The position numbers and the translations under genes were made by a program. From Desulfolinea sp964487745 (GTDB lineage Bacteria; Chloroflexota; Anaerolineae; Anaerolineales; Villigracilaceae): a stretch of 64,000 bases of DNA. The DNA lies in NCBI GenBank assembly GCA_964487745.1, contig CAZASG010000002.1, forward strand, positions 1 through 64,000, read 5' to 3'. This document shows positions 16,526 through 25,521 of this stretch, in pieces. The notes under the pieces were generated by a model. That model was not told the DNA's origin. It made no database searches and worked only from the letters and a program-made list of their open reading frames with translations. How positions within the stretch are numbered: the stretch's first letter is position 1; every line of letters begins with the position of its first letter.

Positions 16526-16996
16526 AACCGCCAAGACGCCAAGAGAAAGAGAAAAATGAGAAGAGAACCTGGTAAAGAACTAGATGAATTGGCTTACAAG
16601 GTTATTGGTGCTGCGATGGACGTACACCGAAAACTTGGGGCAGGTTTTCTTGAACGAGTTTACGAAGAAGCCTTGTGTGTCGAGCTTCGCGAACGCGGAA
16701 TTGCGTTTGAACAGCAAGTGGAAATAGCCATTGACTACAAAGGTCATGCTGTAGGAAAAGCAAGACTTGATCTATTGATTGAGAAGAAATTGATCGTTGA
16801 GCTAAAGACTGTTGAACAATTTGCACCGATCCACAAAGCTCAAGCAATCTCTTATTTGAGAGCAACGGGACTTGACCTTGCCCTCCTCATCAATTTTAAT
16901 GTGCCAATACTCAAAGAAGGTCTAAAGCGAGTGATCCTCTCAGAAAAGCCTTGGCGACTCTAATGAAAACTCTGCGCTCTCTGCGTCTTGGCGGTT
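16526..16996. mobile_element. Candidate gene cassette: GxxExxY gene between perfect 14-bp inverted repeats
   Basis: The 14-mer AACCGCCAAGACGC (16526-16539) recurs in perfect inverted orientation at 16983-16996. Similarity extends imperfectly inward (AAGAGAAAGAG-like against AGAGAGCGCAGAG-like). The only gene between the arms is the GxxExxY protein. I see no clear target-site duplication: the left flank is TAGTG, the right flank AACTT. The cassette begins right at the stop codon of the GT39-like gene and ends 8 bases before the start of the next membrane-protein gene. Confidence 0.4.
16556..16963 (+). CDS. GxxExxY-family protein (PD-(D/E)XK-like)
   Basis: A 135-residue small protein with the family signature GAGFLERVYEEAL (G-x-x-E-x-x-Y-E). 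The remainder fits a PD-(D/E)XK nuclease-like fold: ARLDLLIEKKLIVELKTVEQ supplies the D...E-x-K pattern. The conserved C-terminal part is HKAQAISYLRATGLDLALLI. The molecular function is unknown. I used the ATG at 16556; a GTG at 16523 would overlap the previous stop and translate the flanking inverted repeat (NRQDAK-like residues). It sits in a repeat-bounded cassette that interrupts the glycosyltransferase cluster. Confidence 0.85.
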   Translation: MRREPGKELDELAYKVIGAAMDVHRKLGAGFLERVYEEALCVELRERGIAFEQQVEIAIDYKGHAVGKARLDLLIEKKLIVELKTVEQFAPIHKAQAISYLRATGLDLALLINFNVPILKEGLKRVILSEKPWRL

Positions 16997-17004
16997 AACT
17001 TTTT

Positions 17005-20000
17005 ATGACAGACTCTAAAACAAAACACCCTCTCCTCTACGATATCGGACTCATCCTCGTCATCCTGATCGGATTCTGGTTCCGCTCGGTTGGCTTGAAC
17101 TGGGATGAGAACCAACACCTGCACCCTGATGAACGTTTTTTGACTATGGTCGAGACCGCGCTCGTCCCAACTAACGCAACCGAGCAGATCGTCGCCCAGC
17201 CACCGGAAGGCTGCGCAGAATGGGGCAGCTACTTTGATACAGCCTGTTCTTCGCTCAATCCCAATAACCGCGGATTTGGTTTCTTCGTTTATGGCACGCT
17301 GCCGATCTTCGCCGTGCGTTATGTCGCGGAATGGGTGGGGGAAACGGGCTACGATCAAGTCCATCTCGTCGGGCGGCAGCTTTCTGCTCTCACCGATCTG
17401 TTGACCATCATTATTCTCTATTTCATCGTGGCGCGCGTCTATAGCCGCAAGATCGCGCTGCTCGCGGCGGCTTTCTCAGCTTTGGCGGTCTTGCAAATTC
17501 AGCAATCGCATTTCTTCACGGTCGATACCTTCGTTAATCTCTTCATGTTTTTAACGCTCTACTTCGCAGTGGAGATTTCCACCAGCAAAGGCTCGCTGAA
17601 GTACGACCCCACACTCTCAAAACGTTGGGAGATCATTTTCAGTCGCTATCTGCACGATCCCTTGCTTTGGCTGAGCGTCGGTTTTGGGCTGGCACTCGGT
17701 ATGGCAGTCGCATCCAAGATCAACGCTGCCGTGCTCGCGATCCTGCTCCCTGCCGCCTTTTTGCTGATCTACCTCCGTGACGAAGAGCGTGATCTCGACA
17801 ATCTCGACTGGACGCGGATCTTCGTCTATCTCGTTATCGGCGCATTCGCTTCCTTGCTGGCTTTTCGCATCTTTCAACCCTATGCCTTTAGCGGACCAGG
17901 CTTCCTTGGCATCATCCCCAACGAGACTTGGGTGCAGAATATCATGGAGCAGCGCGCCCAAGCCAGCGGCGATGCCGACCTACCCTTCGCCTTCCAATGG
18001 GCGCGGCGTTCGCATCTCTATTCCTTCGAGAATCTCACCAAATGGGGTCTCGGGCTACCACTCGGTATCCTTGCCTGGGCTGGCTTCCTGTGGATGGGTT
18101 GGAGCACGTTGAAAGGCGAGCGTCGCCATCTCCTGCTCTGGGGCTGGACAGCTTTCTACTTCCTCTGGCAGTCCATGCAATTCAATCCCACCATGCGTTA
18201 TCAACTGCCCGTCTATCCCCTTTTGGCGATGATGGCAGCCTGGCTCGTTTTCCGCAAGCCGAAGATCTGGCGCGCGCTCGGCACACTCGTTTTGGTACTC
18301 ACCGCTCTCTGGGCTTATGCCTTCATTCAAATTTATCAGCGACCGCATACTCGCGTCGCTGCCACCCGCTGGATCTACAGCAACGTCCCCAGCCCGCTCA
18401 ATCTGCGCATCACACAAGGAGATGGGGATGTCTACCAGCGGCCGCTGACCTATCCAACCGGTCTCCCATTGCAACCAAATGTCCCTTACAGCAATCACTT
18501 CATCCCTAAAGTGGACGGGATGCTGACGGAAATCCACATCGCGCATATTCAGGATGTCAGCGACGAGTCGCCCAAGACCCTGAACTTGCTCATTGCATTA
18601 GAACCGAATGCCACACCCGAACAGGCGCTGGCCACCGCCACCCTGACGGCAGATTTCACGACTAACGCCTCGAAAACTCTCACGCTGGATACGCCCCTCA
18701 TGCTCGTCGCAGGCGAAACCTACTTCATCACCCTCACCACCGAAAGCGGAATCCTGAATCTGAACGGTTCTGCCATCATCAACGAATCGTCCTGGGATGA
18801 CGGGCTACCCTTGCGCATGGATGGTTACGATGGCTTTGGCGGGCTCTACCAACCCGGCTTGAATATGGAAATGTACTGGGTGGATGACCAGGCAAAGATC
18901 GACCGTTTCGTGGGCAATCTCTCACAGGGCGATTATCTCTTCATCACCTCCAATCGTCAGTGGGCAAGTACCACCCGCGTTCCCGAACGTTATCCGCTCA
19001 CCAAAGCCTATTACAAATACCTGATCGGCTGTCCCCCCGACGCGGATGTGATCTGGTGTTACAACACCGCCCGCCCCGGTGACTTTGAAGGTCAGCTTGG
19101 CTATGAGTTAGTCGAAGTTTTTGAATCCTTCCCCACACTGGAAATCCCCGGCGTCTTCCATTGGGAGGCCAACGATCAATTTGCCGAAGAAGCCTTCACG
19201 GTTTATGACCACACCAAAGTTCTGATCTTCAAGAAAAGCGCGGATTTTGACGAAGCACAGGTGCGCGCTCTGCTGAGTTCGGTCGATATCAGCAACGTCG
19301 TCCATCTCACGCCCAAAGCCGCAGGCGACTATGAAACCAAAGACCTGTTGCTCCCTACCGAAAAATGGGACGAACAGCGCGCAGGCGGCACATGGATGGA
19401 ACTCTTCGATCCAAATGCGGCAGTAAATAAATATCCTGTCTTGGGCTTATTGGTCTGGTATTTCTTTGTTTTTATTCTGGGACTTTTCACCTACCCTATC
19501 GTACGCAAAGTTTTCCCCGGTTTGTCTGATAAAGGCTATCCGCTGGCGCGTGCCTTTGGGCTTGTGCTACTGGCATATTTTGCGTGGCTGCTGGGCTCGG
19601 TCGGGGTGGCTTACTCACGCCTGACCATCGGGTTAGTCTTTGCCGTGCTAGTGCTCGTTGGTGGCTGGCTGGGCTGGCGTCAACGCGATGAGCTGCGCCG
19701 CGAATGGCAGGAAAATCGCAAATACTACCTGATGATCGAAGGGCTTTTCCTCGGTCTCTTCCTCTTCGATCTGCTCATCCGTGTGCTCAACCCCGATCTT
19801 TGGCATCCATCCAAAGGCGGCGAACGCCCGATGGATCTCTCGTATCTACACGCGGTGCTGAAAAGCACTTCCTTCCCGCCCTATGATCCCTGGTTCGCGG
19901 GTGGATATATCAATTATTACTATTATGGTTTTGTCCTAATCGGCACGCCGCTCAAATTACTTGGGCTGACCCCAACCACAGCCTACAACTACATCCTACC

Positions 20001-21837
20001 GACGCTCTTTGCCGTTGTCGGGACGGGGGCTTTCTCGGTAGGCTGGAATTTATTGGCAGGAATTGGAAATCGGGAATCGGATGATGAGACAACTCCCAAC
20101 TCCCAGCTCCCAATTCCCAAATCACCTTTCATCGCTGGTATTTCGTCTACCTTAGCCATGCTCCTCCTCGGCAACCTCGGCACAGTTCGTACGATCTACC
20201 AGGCATTGCAACGAATCGTTGACCCGACCGGGCATGCCGCCGATATCAGCGTATTCGCGCATCTATGGCTCGCCATGCAGGGGCTCTGGAGGGTCATCAC
20301 CGAAGGCGCGCTACTGCCCCTCGGTCACGGCGACTGGTATTGGTTCCCCAGCCGCGTTATCCCCGCCCCGGGCGATGTGGAGCCGATCACCGAATTCCCA
20401 CTTTTCACTTTCCTTTATAGCGATTTGCACGCGCACATGCTCGTCCTGCCGCTAACAGTATTGGCGGTCGCGTGGGCGCTATCCTTCCTGCGGGCACGAT
20501 TTGACGGGAAAAACTCCCTCGCCCAGGTCGGCGTCGAAATAGCGGCAGCAAGCCTAATCGTCGGTGCGATGCGCCCCACCAACACTTGGGACCTTTACGC
20601 TTACCTCCCGCTCACGGCTGTGGTCGTCGGCTACGCCCTCTTCCGTTCCAATAAAGATGACTTCCTAAAACGAATCGGTCTAACGCTGGCTGGCATGGCG
20701 CTGCTTGCCATCCTATCCTATCTTTTCTACTATCCCTACATTGCCAACTTCGGGCAAGCCTATGGTAAGACACATATTTGGAAAGGCACGCATACGCCGC
20801 TCGGTTCCTACTTCACGCAGTGGGGGCTCTTTCTTTTCGTGATCGTTTCGTGGATGTGGTGGGAGACGCACCAGTGGATGGCGCAAACGCCGTTCTCTGC
20901 ACTGAAAAAAGTCAGCCGGGAATGGATGAATTTTGGGATTTTGCTTCTGCTCGCCATCCTGCTGGGACTGGCAGCCCTCGAAGTGAACGTCGGCTGGGTA
21001 TCGATCCCGCTCGCCTTTTGGGCTGGGTTGCTGATCTTGCGCGTGGAGCTAGACGAGAGAAAACGCCTGATCCTATTCTTCGTCGGGACGGGGCTGGTGC
21101 TGACCACCGTCGTTGAAGTAATCGTCCTCAGCGGCGACATTGGACGCATGAACACCGTCTTCAAACTCTACCTGCAAGCCTGGACACTCTTCTCCCTCAG
21201 CGCGGCGGCCGCTTTTGCCTGGCTATTGCCCGAAACCCGCAAGTGGACGCAGAACTGGCGCAACTTCTGGCAGGGCGGCGTGATGACCTTGCTCATCGGC
21301 GCAATGCTCTTTACGCTGACCGGCACCCTCGGCAAAGTCTACGACCGCGTCGAGCCGAATGCCCCCAAAGGTTTGGACGGCATGGCTTATATGCAGTCTG
21401 CTAAATACTGGGATACGAACGACATGGAGCTCAGCCAGGACTATGCGGGTATCCTGTGGATGCGCGAGAACGTGCAAGGTTCACCCGTCATCGTCGAAGC
21501 CAATACCCCCGAGTATCGCTGGGGCAGCCGCTATACGATCTATACCGGCTTGCCTGGTGTCGTCGGCTGGAACTGGCATCAGCGTCAGCAGCGTGCCCTT
21601 GTTCCGCCAAATCTCATCACTGACCGCGTGGAGGAGATCCGTGTTTTCTACGAAACCAGCGACCTGAAATTGACTCAATCTTTCATCGAAAAATACGACG
21701 TGCGTTATATCGTTGTCGGACAAGTCGAACGGAATTACTACGCCGCCCTCGGGCTGGAGAAGTTCGAAGTCTATGATGGCGCTCTCTGGGATGAGGTCTT
21801 CCGTGAGGGGCAGACCGTGATCTATGCGGTGAGGTAG
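17005..21837 (+). CDS. Giant membrane protein: GT39-like N-terminal half fused to DUF2298/YYY domain
   Basis: A 1610-residue integral membrane protein. Residues 1-450 form a GT39-like multi-helix domain with an acidic first loop (NWDENQHLHPDERFLTMVE). A beta-rich extracytoplasmic segment follows (~460-780). From ~830 onward a second multi-helix domain carries the YYY signature GGYINYYYYGFVLIG (~967-981) and histidine motifs DWYWFPSRVI and YSDLHAHMLVLPL of the Chlor_Arch_YYY (DUF2298) family. The family is known from Chloroflexi and archaea; its activity is unproven but glycosyltransfer or flipping of lipid-linked sugars is plausible. About 20 codons near 20065-20125 come from a repeat-like GGGAATTGGGAG sequence in frame. 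Confidence 0.85.
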   Translation: MTDSKTKHPLLYDIGLILVILIGFWFRSVGLNWDENQHLHPDERFLTMVETALVPTNATEQIVAQPPEGCAEWGSYFDTACSSLNPNNRGFGFFVYGTLPIFAVRYVAEWVGETGYDQVHLVGRQLSALTDLLTIIILYFIVARVYSRKIALLAAAFSALAVLQIQQSHFFTVDTFVNLFMFLTLYFAVEISTSKGSLKYDPTLSKRWEIIFSRYLHDPLLWLSVGFGLALGMAVASKINAAVLAILLPAAFLLIYLRDEERDLDNLDWTRIFVYLVIGAFASLLAFRIFQPYAFSGPGFLGIIPNETWVQNIMEQRAQASGDADLPFAFQWARRSHLYSFENLTKWGLGLPLGILAWAGFLWMGWSTLKGERRHLLLWGWTAFYFLWQSMQFNPTMRYQLPVYPLLAMMAAWLVFRKPKIWRALGTLVLVLTALWAYAFIQIYQRPHTRVAATRWIYSNVPSPLNLRITQGDGDVYQRPLTYPTGLPLQPNVPYSNHFIPKVDGMLTEIHIAHIQDVSDESPKTLNLLIALEPNATPEQALATATLTADFTTNASKTLTLDTPLMLVAGETYFITLTTESGILNLNGSAIINESSWDDGLPLRMDGYDGFGGLYQPGLNMEMYWVDDQAKIDRFVGNLSQGDYLFITSNRQWASTTRVPERYPLTKAYYKYLIGCPPDADVIWCYNTARPGDFEGQLGYELVEVFESFPTLEIPGVFHWEANDQFAEEAFTVYDHTKVLIFKKSADFDEAQVRALLSSVDISNVVHLTPKAAGDYETKDLLLPTEKWDEQRAGGTWMELFDPNAAVNKYPVLGLLVWYFFVFILGLFTYPIVRKVFPGLSDKGYPLARAFGLVLLAYFAWLLGSVGVAYSRLTIGLVFAVLVLVGGWLGWRQRDELRREWQENRKYYLMIEGLFLGLFLFDLLIRVLNPDLWHPSKGGERPMDLSYLHAVLKSTSFPPYDPWFAGGYINYYYYGFVLIGTPLKLLGLTPTTAYNYILPTLFAVVGTGAFSVGWNLLAGIGNRESDDETTPNSQLPIPKSPFIAGISSTLAMLLLGNLGTVRTIYQALQRIVDPTGHAADISVFAHLWLAMQGLWRVITEGALLPLGHGDWYWFPSRVIPAPGDVEPITEFPLFTFLYSDLHAHMLVLPLTVLAVAWALSFLRARFDGKNSLAQVGVEIAAASLIVGAMRPTNTWDLYAYLPLTAVVVGYALFRSNKDDFLKRIGLTLAGMALLAILSYLFYYPYIANFGQAYGKTHIWKGTHTPLGSYFTQWGLFLFVIVSWMWWETHQWMAQTPFSALKKVSREWMNFGILLLLAILLGLAALEVNVGWVSIPLAFWAGLLILRVELDERKRLILFFVGTGLVLTTVVEVIVLSGDIGRMNTVFKLYLQAWTLFSLSAAAAFAWLLPETRKWTQNWRNFWQGGVMTLLIGAMLFTLTGTLGKVYDRVEPNAPKGLDGMAYMQSAKYWDTNDMELSQDYAGILWMRENVQGSPVIVEANTPEYRWGSRYTIYTGLPGVVGWNWHQRQQRALVPPNLITDRVEEIRVFYETSDLKLTQSFIEKYDVRYIVVGQVERNYYAALGLEKFEVYDGALWDEVFREGQTVIYAVR

Positions 21838-21999
21838 CCCCCTCTGTCCTTCGGACATCTCCCCCAAATTCTAAAAACGGAATTCAGGGGAGAGCATCGT
21901 AGAATAAAATTAAACACAAATCCCCCTAAATGCGCAGCATTTGGGGGGATGCCCTGAACGAAGTGAAGGGCAGGGGGGCGAAACTCTTTCGGTAGTTTA
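21838..21999. repeat. Intergenic dispersed repeats with C-rich/G-rich hairpin arms
   Basis: This 200-base gap contains two repeat-like units. The first (21838-21897) has CTCTGTCCTTCGGACATC and CTCCCCCAAATT arms, with an imperfect partner AATTCAGGGGAGA. The second (21930-21999) has CCCCCTAAATGC pairing with GCATTTGGGGGG, then CCCTGAACGAAGTGAAGGG. The first resembles the repeat at 54718-54781. No gene is visible. Confidence 0.6.
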
Positions 22000-22037
22000 T
22001 CTCTTACTATGGCTAAATCCAAGCAAAAAGGAAAATA

Positions 22038-22466
22038 ATGAAAAATGAATCAGTAGAAATAAAAGTATGGACTCCTCTAACAACAGGCCTTGTCGGCTTT
22101 TTTATGGGTTTTGAGGCGGGTGCCTTACTAGCAGCCATCAATGCACATCGCTTAAGCGATTCTGCAAACAAGCGAAAATATATCATCACTGGTATTCTCT
22201 ATTTTCCTGTGTCCCTGTTCTTTAGCTTCTCGATGAATGATTTTCTAACCGCTCTGGCAGGGATAGTGAATATAGCCCTTGCTTATTGGCTTTACAGTGA
22301 CACAAAAAACAAGATCGAAGAATATTCCAAAGAAAAAAATATTGCTGATGAAATATGGTGGAAGGGTGTTTTGCTTGGCGGTATTATTTGGGTAATCACC
22401 TTAATAATTGCTTTACCGCTCTATCGTGTCTTTTTCGCTCTGCTGATGATGTTTATCTCGCAATAA
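22038..22466 (+). CDS. Hypothetical four-helix membrane protein
   Basis: A 142-residue membrane protein of unknown function with four predicted transmembrane helices (~15-37, 48-68, 72-88 and 112-140). Positively charged segments lie between helices. An AAGGAAAATA sits immediately upstream of the ATG. A terminator follows at 22493, so it is a single-gene unit between the YYY protein and mutS2. Confidence 0.7.
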   Translation: MKNESVEIKVWTPLTTGLVGFFMGFEAGALLAAINAHRLSDSANKRKYIITGILYFPVSLFFSFSMNDFLTALAGIVNIALAYWLYSDTKNKIEEYSKEKNIADEIWWKGVLLGGIIWVITLIIALPLYRVFFALLMMFISQ

Positions 22467-22492
22467 ATATAATAATCAAGCTTATAAAAAGG

Positions 22493-22530
22493 AACCGCTG
22501 GAAAACTCATTCAGCGGTTCTTCGCTTTTT
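22493..22530 (+). terminator. Terminator upstream of mutS2
   Basis: A 9-bp perfect stem (GAACCGCTG with CAGCGGTTC), a 10-base loop, then TTCGCTTTTT. Confidence 0.8.
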
Positions 22531-22549
22531 ATGGTTAAATACCCCCGCA

Positions 22550-24961
22550 ATGAATCAGAAAACCTTCACCGTCCTTGAATACGCCAAGATCATCGAGCGC
22601 CTTGTCGGGCACTGTGCCTTCAGCGCCTCGGTGGATCTCGCCCGCAACCTGCAGCCCACCCCCTCTTTCGACAAGGCCAAGGCCCGCCTGGAAGAGACCA
22701 GCGAAGCACGCCACCTACTCTCGGTCAACGATATCGTCAGCGTCGGCGGCGCACGCGATATCCGCGAACAGGTCAAATTAGCATCACGGGGCGGCATCCT
22801 CGAAACCAACGATATTCTGGATATTAAGGGAACGCTTGTCTCGGCGCGACGATTAAAGAATCTCTTCGAAAAAAGCGATCTCGACCCAGAACTCTATCCC
22901 CGTTTAAGGAAGATCGCCGAGACGCTACCGCCCCCCCTTGGGCTTGTGGACGCCATCTCGCGCACCATCTCGGAGAAAGGCGAAGTGCTCGACTCAGCCT
23001 CGCCCAAATTGGCTTCCACACGAAAAGAGCGACGTACCACCCACGCAAGATTGATGACCAAACTCCAAAAGATCATCAGCAACCCCGATAACGCCAAACT
23101 CCTGCAGGAGCCGATCATCACCCAGCGCGACGGGCGGCAGGTCGTCCCTTTGCAGGCACAGTTCAAGGGCAAGCTGAAAGGTATCATCCACGACCAATCC
23201 GCATCGGGTGCAACGCTTTTTATCGAACCGATCAATACGGTCGAGATGAATAATAAAGCCCGCGAACTCCAACTCGCCGAACGGGATGAAGAACGCCGTG
23301 TACTCGGGGAACTCTGCGCTCAGATCGGTGAGCATCTCGACGAGATCACACTTGGCATTGAAGCCCTGGCGCAGCTTGATCTGGCCTTCGCCAAAGCCAA
23401 ATTCGCGGATGCGATGGATGCAGTAGAACCGATATTGGGCGAAAGGACAAAAGTTCAAAGTTCCAAGAAAAAGCCAAAAGTTTCAACGCCAAATTTCAAG
23501 CTCATCGAAGCACGACATCCCCTGCTTGACCCAGAGAGTGTTGTTCCGCTCGATATTCCCCTTGAGCCGGAGACGCGCGCCCTCGTCATCACGGGACCGA
23601 ATACCGGCGGCAAGACCGTCACGCTCAAGACCGTCGGTTTGCTGGCACTAATGGCACAATCCGGTTTACACATCCCGGCCGAGTCGGGCTCGGAGCTGCC
23701 CTGCTTTGCCTCCGTCCACGCGGATATTGGCGATGAACAGTCGATCGAGCAATCGCTCTCAACCTTTTCAGGGCACATCAAAAATATCAGCCAAATACTC
23801 AAGAAGGCGGATGAGAACTCCCTCGTCATTTTTGATGAATTGGGGGCAGGCACCGATCCACAGGAAGGGGCGGCACTGGCCCGCGCGATCCTTACAGAGT
23901 TGCTGGAACGTGATTCACTCTCCTTCGTCGCCACGCACTACCCTGAACTGAAGGCCTTCGCGCACACCACCCAGAAAGTGGTCAACGCGTCGTTGGAGTT
24001 TAATCTGCACACTCTTAGCCCAACCTATAAATTGACCATCGGTTTGCCCGGACGTTCAAACGCCCTCGCTATTGCAAAAAGGCTAGGCCTGCCCCAAAGT
24101 GTTTTGGATGCGGCGAAAGGCGATATCGACCCCAACGATATCCGCACGGACGATATGCTGGATTCCATCCATCGTCAGCGCAAGCAGGCTTTCAAAGATC
24201 GGCGCAAAGCGCAGAATGCACGTGTGGAGGCACACCGTCTACGCCGTGAGTTGAACGAGAAACTGGATAATATCGAAGATGAGCGGCTAAAGATCCTAGA
24301 GCAAGCTCGGGACGAGGCACAAAAGCAGCTCGAAGCGATGCAAGCCGAAATTCAGGAGATGAGACGTCGGCTGCGCGAGGCGGAGAAACCGCTCGAGGAA
24401 GTGGAAGCGGTTGAAGATGAGATCAAAGCTGCTGGGCAGAAAGTCCCGCAGCCTGTCCGCAAGAAGAAGGTAAAACCAGTGGTCATCGAGGAAGAAACGA
24501 TGCTCGAAGGTAATCCTGAAGTTGGAGATACCGTGCTGGTGGAAACCCTGGGCACCGACGGCATCGTGACCGCACTTGGTAAAGGCGAGGTTGAAGTGCA
24601 GGTCGGCGCGCTGCGCATGTGGGCCAAACTGAAAAACCTGCGACTGAAGAAAAAAGCCGTGCGCGAAGAAAAGAAGGTTGAAAGCACTGGCGTGCGCCAG
24701 GCAATCGGGGTTTTGCCCAAGATGGAATTGGACATGCGCGGAGAACGGGCGGAAGATGCGCTTGATATTTTAGAACGTTACATCGACCAGGCTTATGTGG
24801 GCGGAATGCCCTTTGTGCGCGTGATCCACGGCAAAGGGACGGGGCGCCTGCGCGATGTAGTGCGCGATGCCCTGCGGCACAATCCCTATGTGAAGTCTTT
24901 TGAGGAAGGCAAGCATAATGAAGGCGGCGCGGGTGTAACTGTGGTAAAGTTTTTGGAATAG
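22550..24961 (+). CDS. mutS2: MutS2 family ATPase with C-terminal Smr domain
   Basis: An 803-residue MutS2, a homodimeric ATPase involved in branched-DNA processing and, in Bacillus, in rescue of collided ribosomes. The core and clamp regions occupy ~1-330. The ATPase has Walker A GPNTGGKT (349-356), Walker B VIFDELGAGTDP and the following THYPEL. A long basic and acidic coiled coil (~520-640) precedes a KOW-like segment and the Smr domain (~722-803: LDMRGERAEDALDILERYID, VIHGKGTGRL). Residues ~303-320 (RTKVQSSKKKPKVSTPNFK) have the look of an in-frame short repeat. The ATG lies 9 bases after a TTAAAT hexamer (22535-22540) with no ribosome binding site; it is probably leaderless. Confidence 0.93.
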   Translation: MNQKTFTVLEYAKIIERLVGHCAFSASVDLARNLQPTPSFDKAKARLEETSEARHLLSVNDIVSVGGARDIREQVKLASRGGILETNDILDIKGTLVSARRLKNLFEKSDLDPELYPRLRKIAETLPPPLGLVDAISRTISEKGEVLDSASPKLASTRKERRTTHARLMTKLQKIISNPDNAKLLQEPIITQRDGRQVVPLQAQFKGKLKGIIHDQSASGATLFIEPINTVEMNNKARELQLAERDEERRVLGELCAQIGEHLDEITLGIEALAQLDLAFAKAKFADAMDAVEPILGERTKVQSSKKKPKVSTPNFKLIEARHPLLDPESVVPLDIPLEPETRALVITGPNTGGKTVTLKTVGLLALMAQSGLHIPAESGSELPCFASVHADIGDEQSIEQSLSTFSGHIKNISQILKKADENSLVIFDELGAGTDPQEGAALARAILTELLERDSLSFVATHYPELKAFAHTTQKVVNASLEFNLHTLSPTYKLTIGLPGRSNALAIAKRLGLPQSVLDAAKGDIDPNDIRTDDMLDSIHRQRKQAFKDRRKAQNARVEAHRLRRELNEKLDNIEDERLKILEQARDEAQKQLEAMQAEIQEMRRRLREAEKPLEEVEAVEDEIKAAGQKVPQPVRKKKVKPVVIEEETMLEGNPEVGDTVLVETLGTDGIVTALGKGEVEVQVGALRMWAKLKNLRLKKKAVREEKKVESTGVRQAIGVLPKMELDMRGERAEDALDILERYIDQAYVGGMPFVRVIHGKGTGRLRDVVRDALRHNPYVKSFEEGKHNEGGAGVTVVKFLE

Positions 24962-24968
24962 TTTGACT

Positions 24969-25061
24969 TGTCATCGCGAAAAGAGCTATGCCCGAGGCGG
25001 CGATCTCCAACTTTGCAAGAGATTGCCATGCCCCTCGACAAGCTCGGGGCTCGCAATGACA
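24969..25061. repeat. Dispersed inverted-repeat element (TGTCAnTGCGAG family), copy 2
   Basis: About 93 bases bounded by TGTCATCGCGA and its near-complement TCGCAATGACA. The interior contains GGCGGCGATCTC and GAGATTGCC, as in the copy at 13554-13655. A third fragment, CTCGCAATGACA, is visible near 25440. Copies 1 and 2 both lie just upstream of a coding start. Confidence 0.6.
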
Positions 25062-25078
25062 GCAAAGAGGAAAATACC

Positions 25079-25303
25079 ATGACCCTTGATAAAGGTATTG
25101 CTCAAATTCAGAAAACGATCAACGAGGTCAGCCCCAGCGCAGAGATGAAGATCGTGAAGATGTCGGATGAGGAAGCGCGCTTGAGCGTCTACGCGCCTGC
25201 GGGAGAGATGGATGCCATCCAATCTGCAACACTGATGCCGAGCATCGATCTGCTCAACAGCGATGGGCTGGATATCCAGGTTTTTGTTTACGAGAAAGAG
25301 TAG
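25079..25303 (+). CDS. Small hypothetical protein
   Basis: A 74-residue soluble protein of unknown function, starting MTLDKGIAQIQKTINEVS and ending in a beta-strand pattern (LDIQVFVYEKE). An AAAGAGGAAA sits ~5-10 bases upstream of the ATG at 25079; the frame upstream of it is repeat sequence. A terminator follows 27 bases after the stop. It looks like a genuine gene from its codon structure, but I recognize no family. Confidence 0.65.
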   Translation: MTLDKGIAQIQKTINEVSPSAEMKIVKMSDEEARLSVYAPAGEMDAIQSATLMPSIDLLNSDGLDIQVFVYEKE

Positions 25304-25329
25304 AAGGCTTTAGATCTTAGATGTCAGAG

Positions 25330-25359
25330 GAGCTTCGCTGGATAGCGGGGCTCTTTTTT
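25330..25359 (+). terminator. Terminator after the small hypothetical gene
   Basis: A 24-base hairpin (GAGCTTCGCT pairing with AGCGGGGCTC, two G-T pairs) followed by six T. Confidence 0.75.
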
Positions 25360-25369
25360 AGTATGAGGT

Positions 25370-25421
25370 GTGCGTCGCACCAGCCTCGACAGAAAGATGC
25401 CCACTCTTTGGTGCGACGCAC
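25370..25421. repeat. Inverted repeat GTGCGTCGCACCA / TGGTGCGACGCAC
   Basis: Two perfect 13-base arms (25370-25382 and 25409-25421) separated by 26 bases, in the gap between the small hypothetical gene and thrB. Each arm is itself partly palindromic (GTGCGTCGCAC). It is probably a dispersed non-coding repeat. Confidence 0.6.
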
Positions 25422-25521
25422 CCTCTCTTCGCTTGTTTCTCGCAATGACAATTTTATGGATTTTGTATATTGATTATCCACCCTCTGTGATAGACTTGCT
25501 GAAATTTACGAACGGAAGAGA

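Noticed and set aside
25304..25521. Regulatory leader (attenuator) upstream of thrB
   Set aside because: The hairpins are a terminator of the previous gene and a dispersed GTGCGTCGCACC repeat; no leader peptide rich in Thr or Ile codons is visible.
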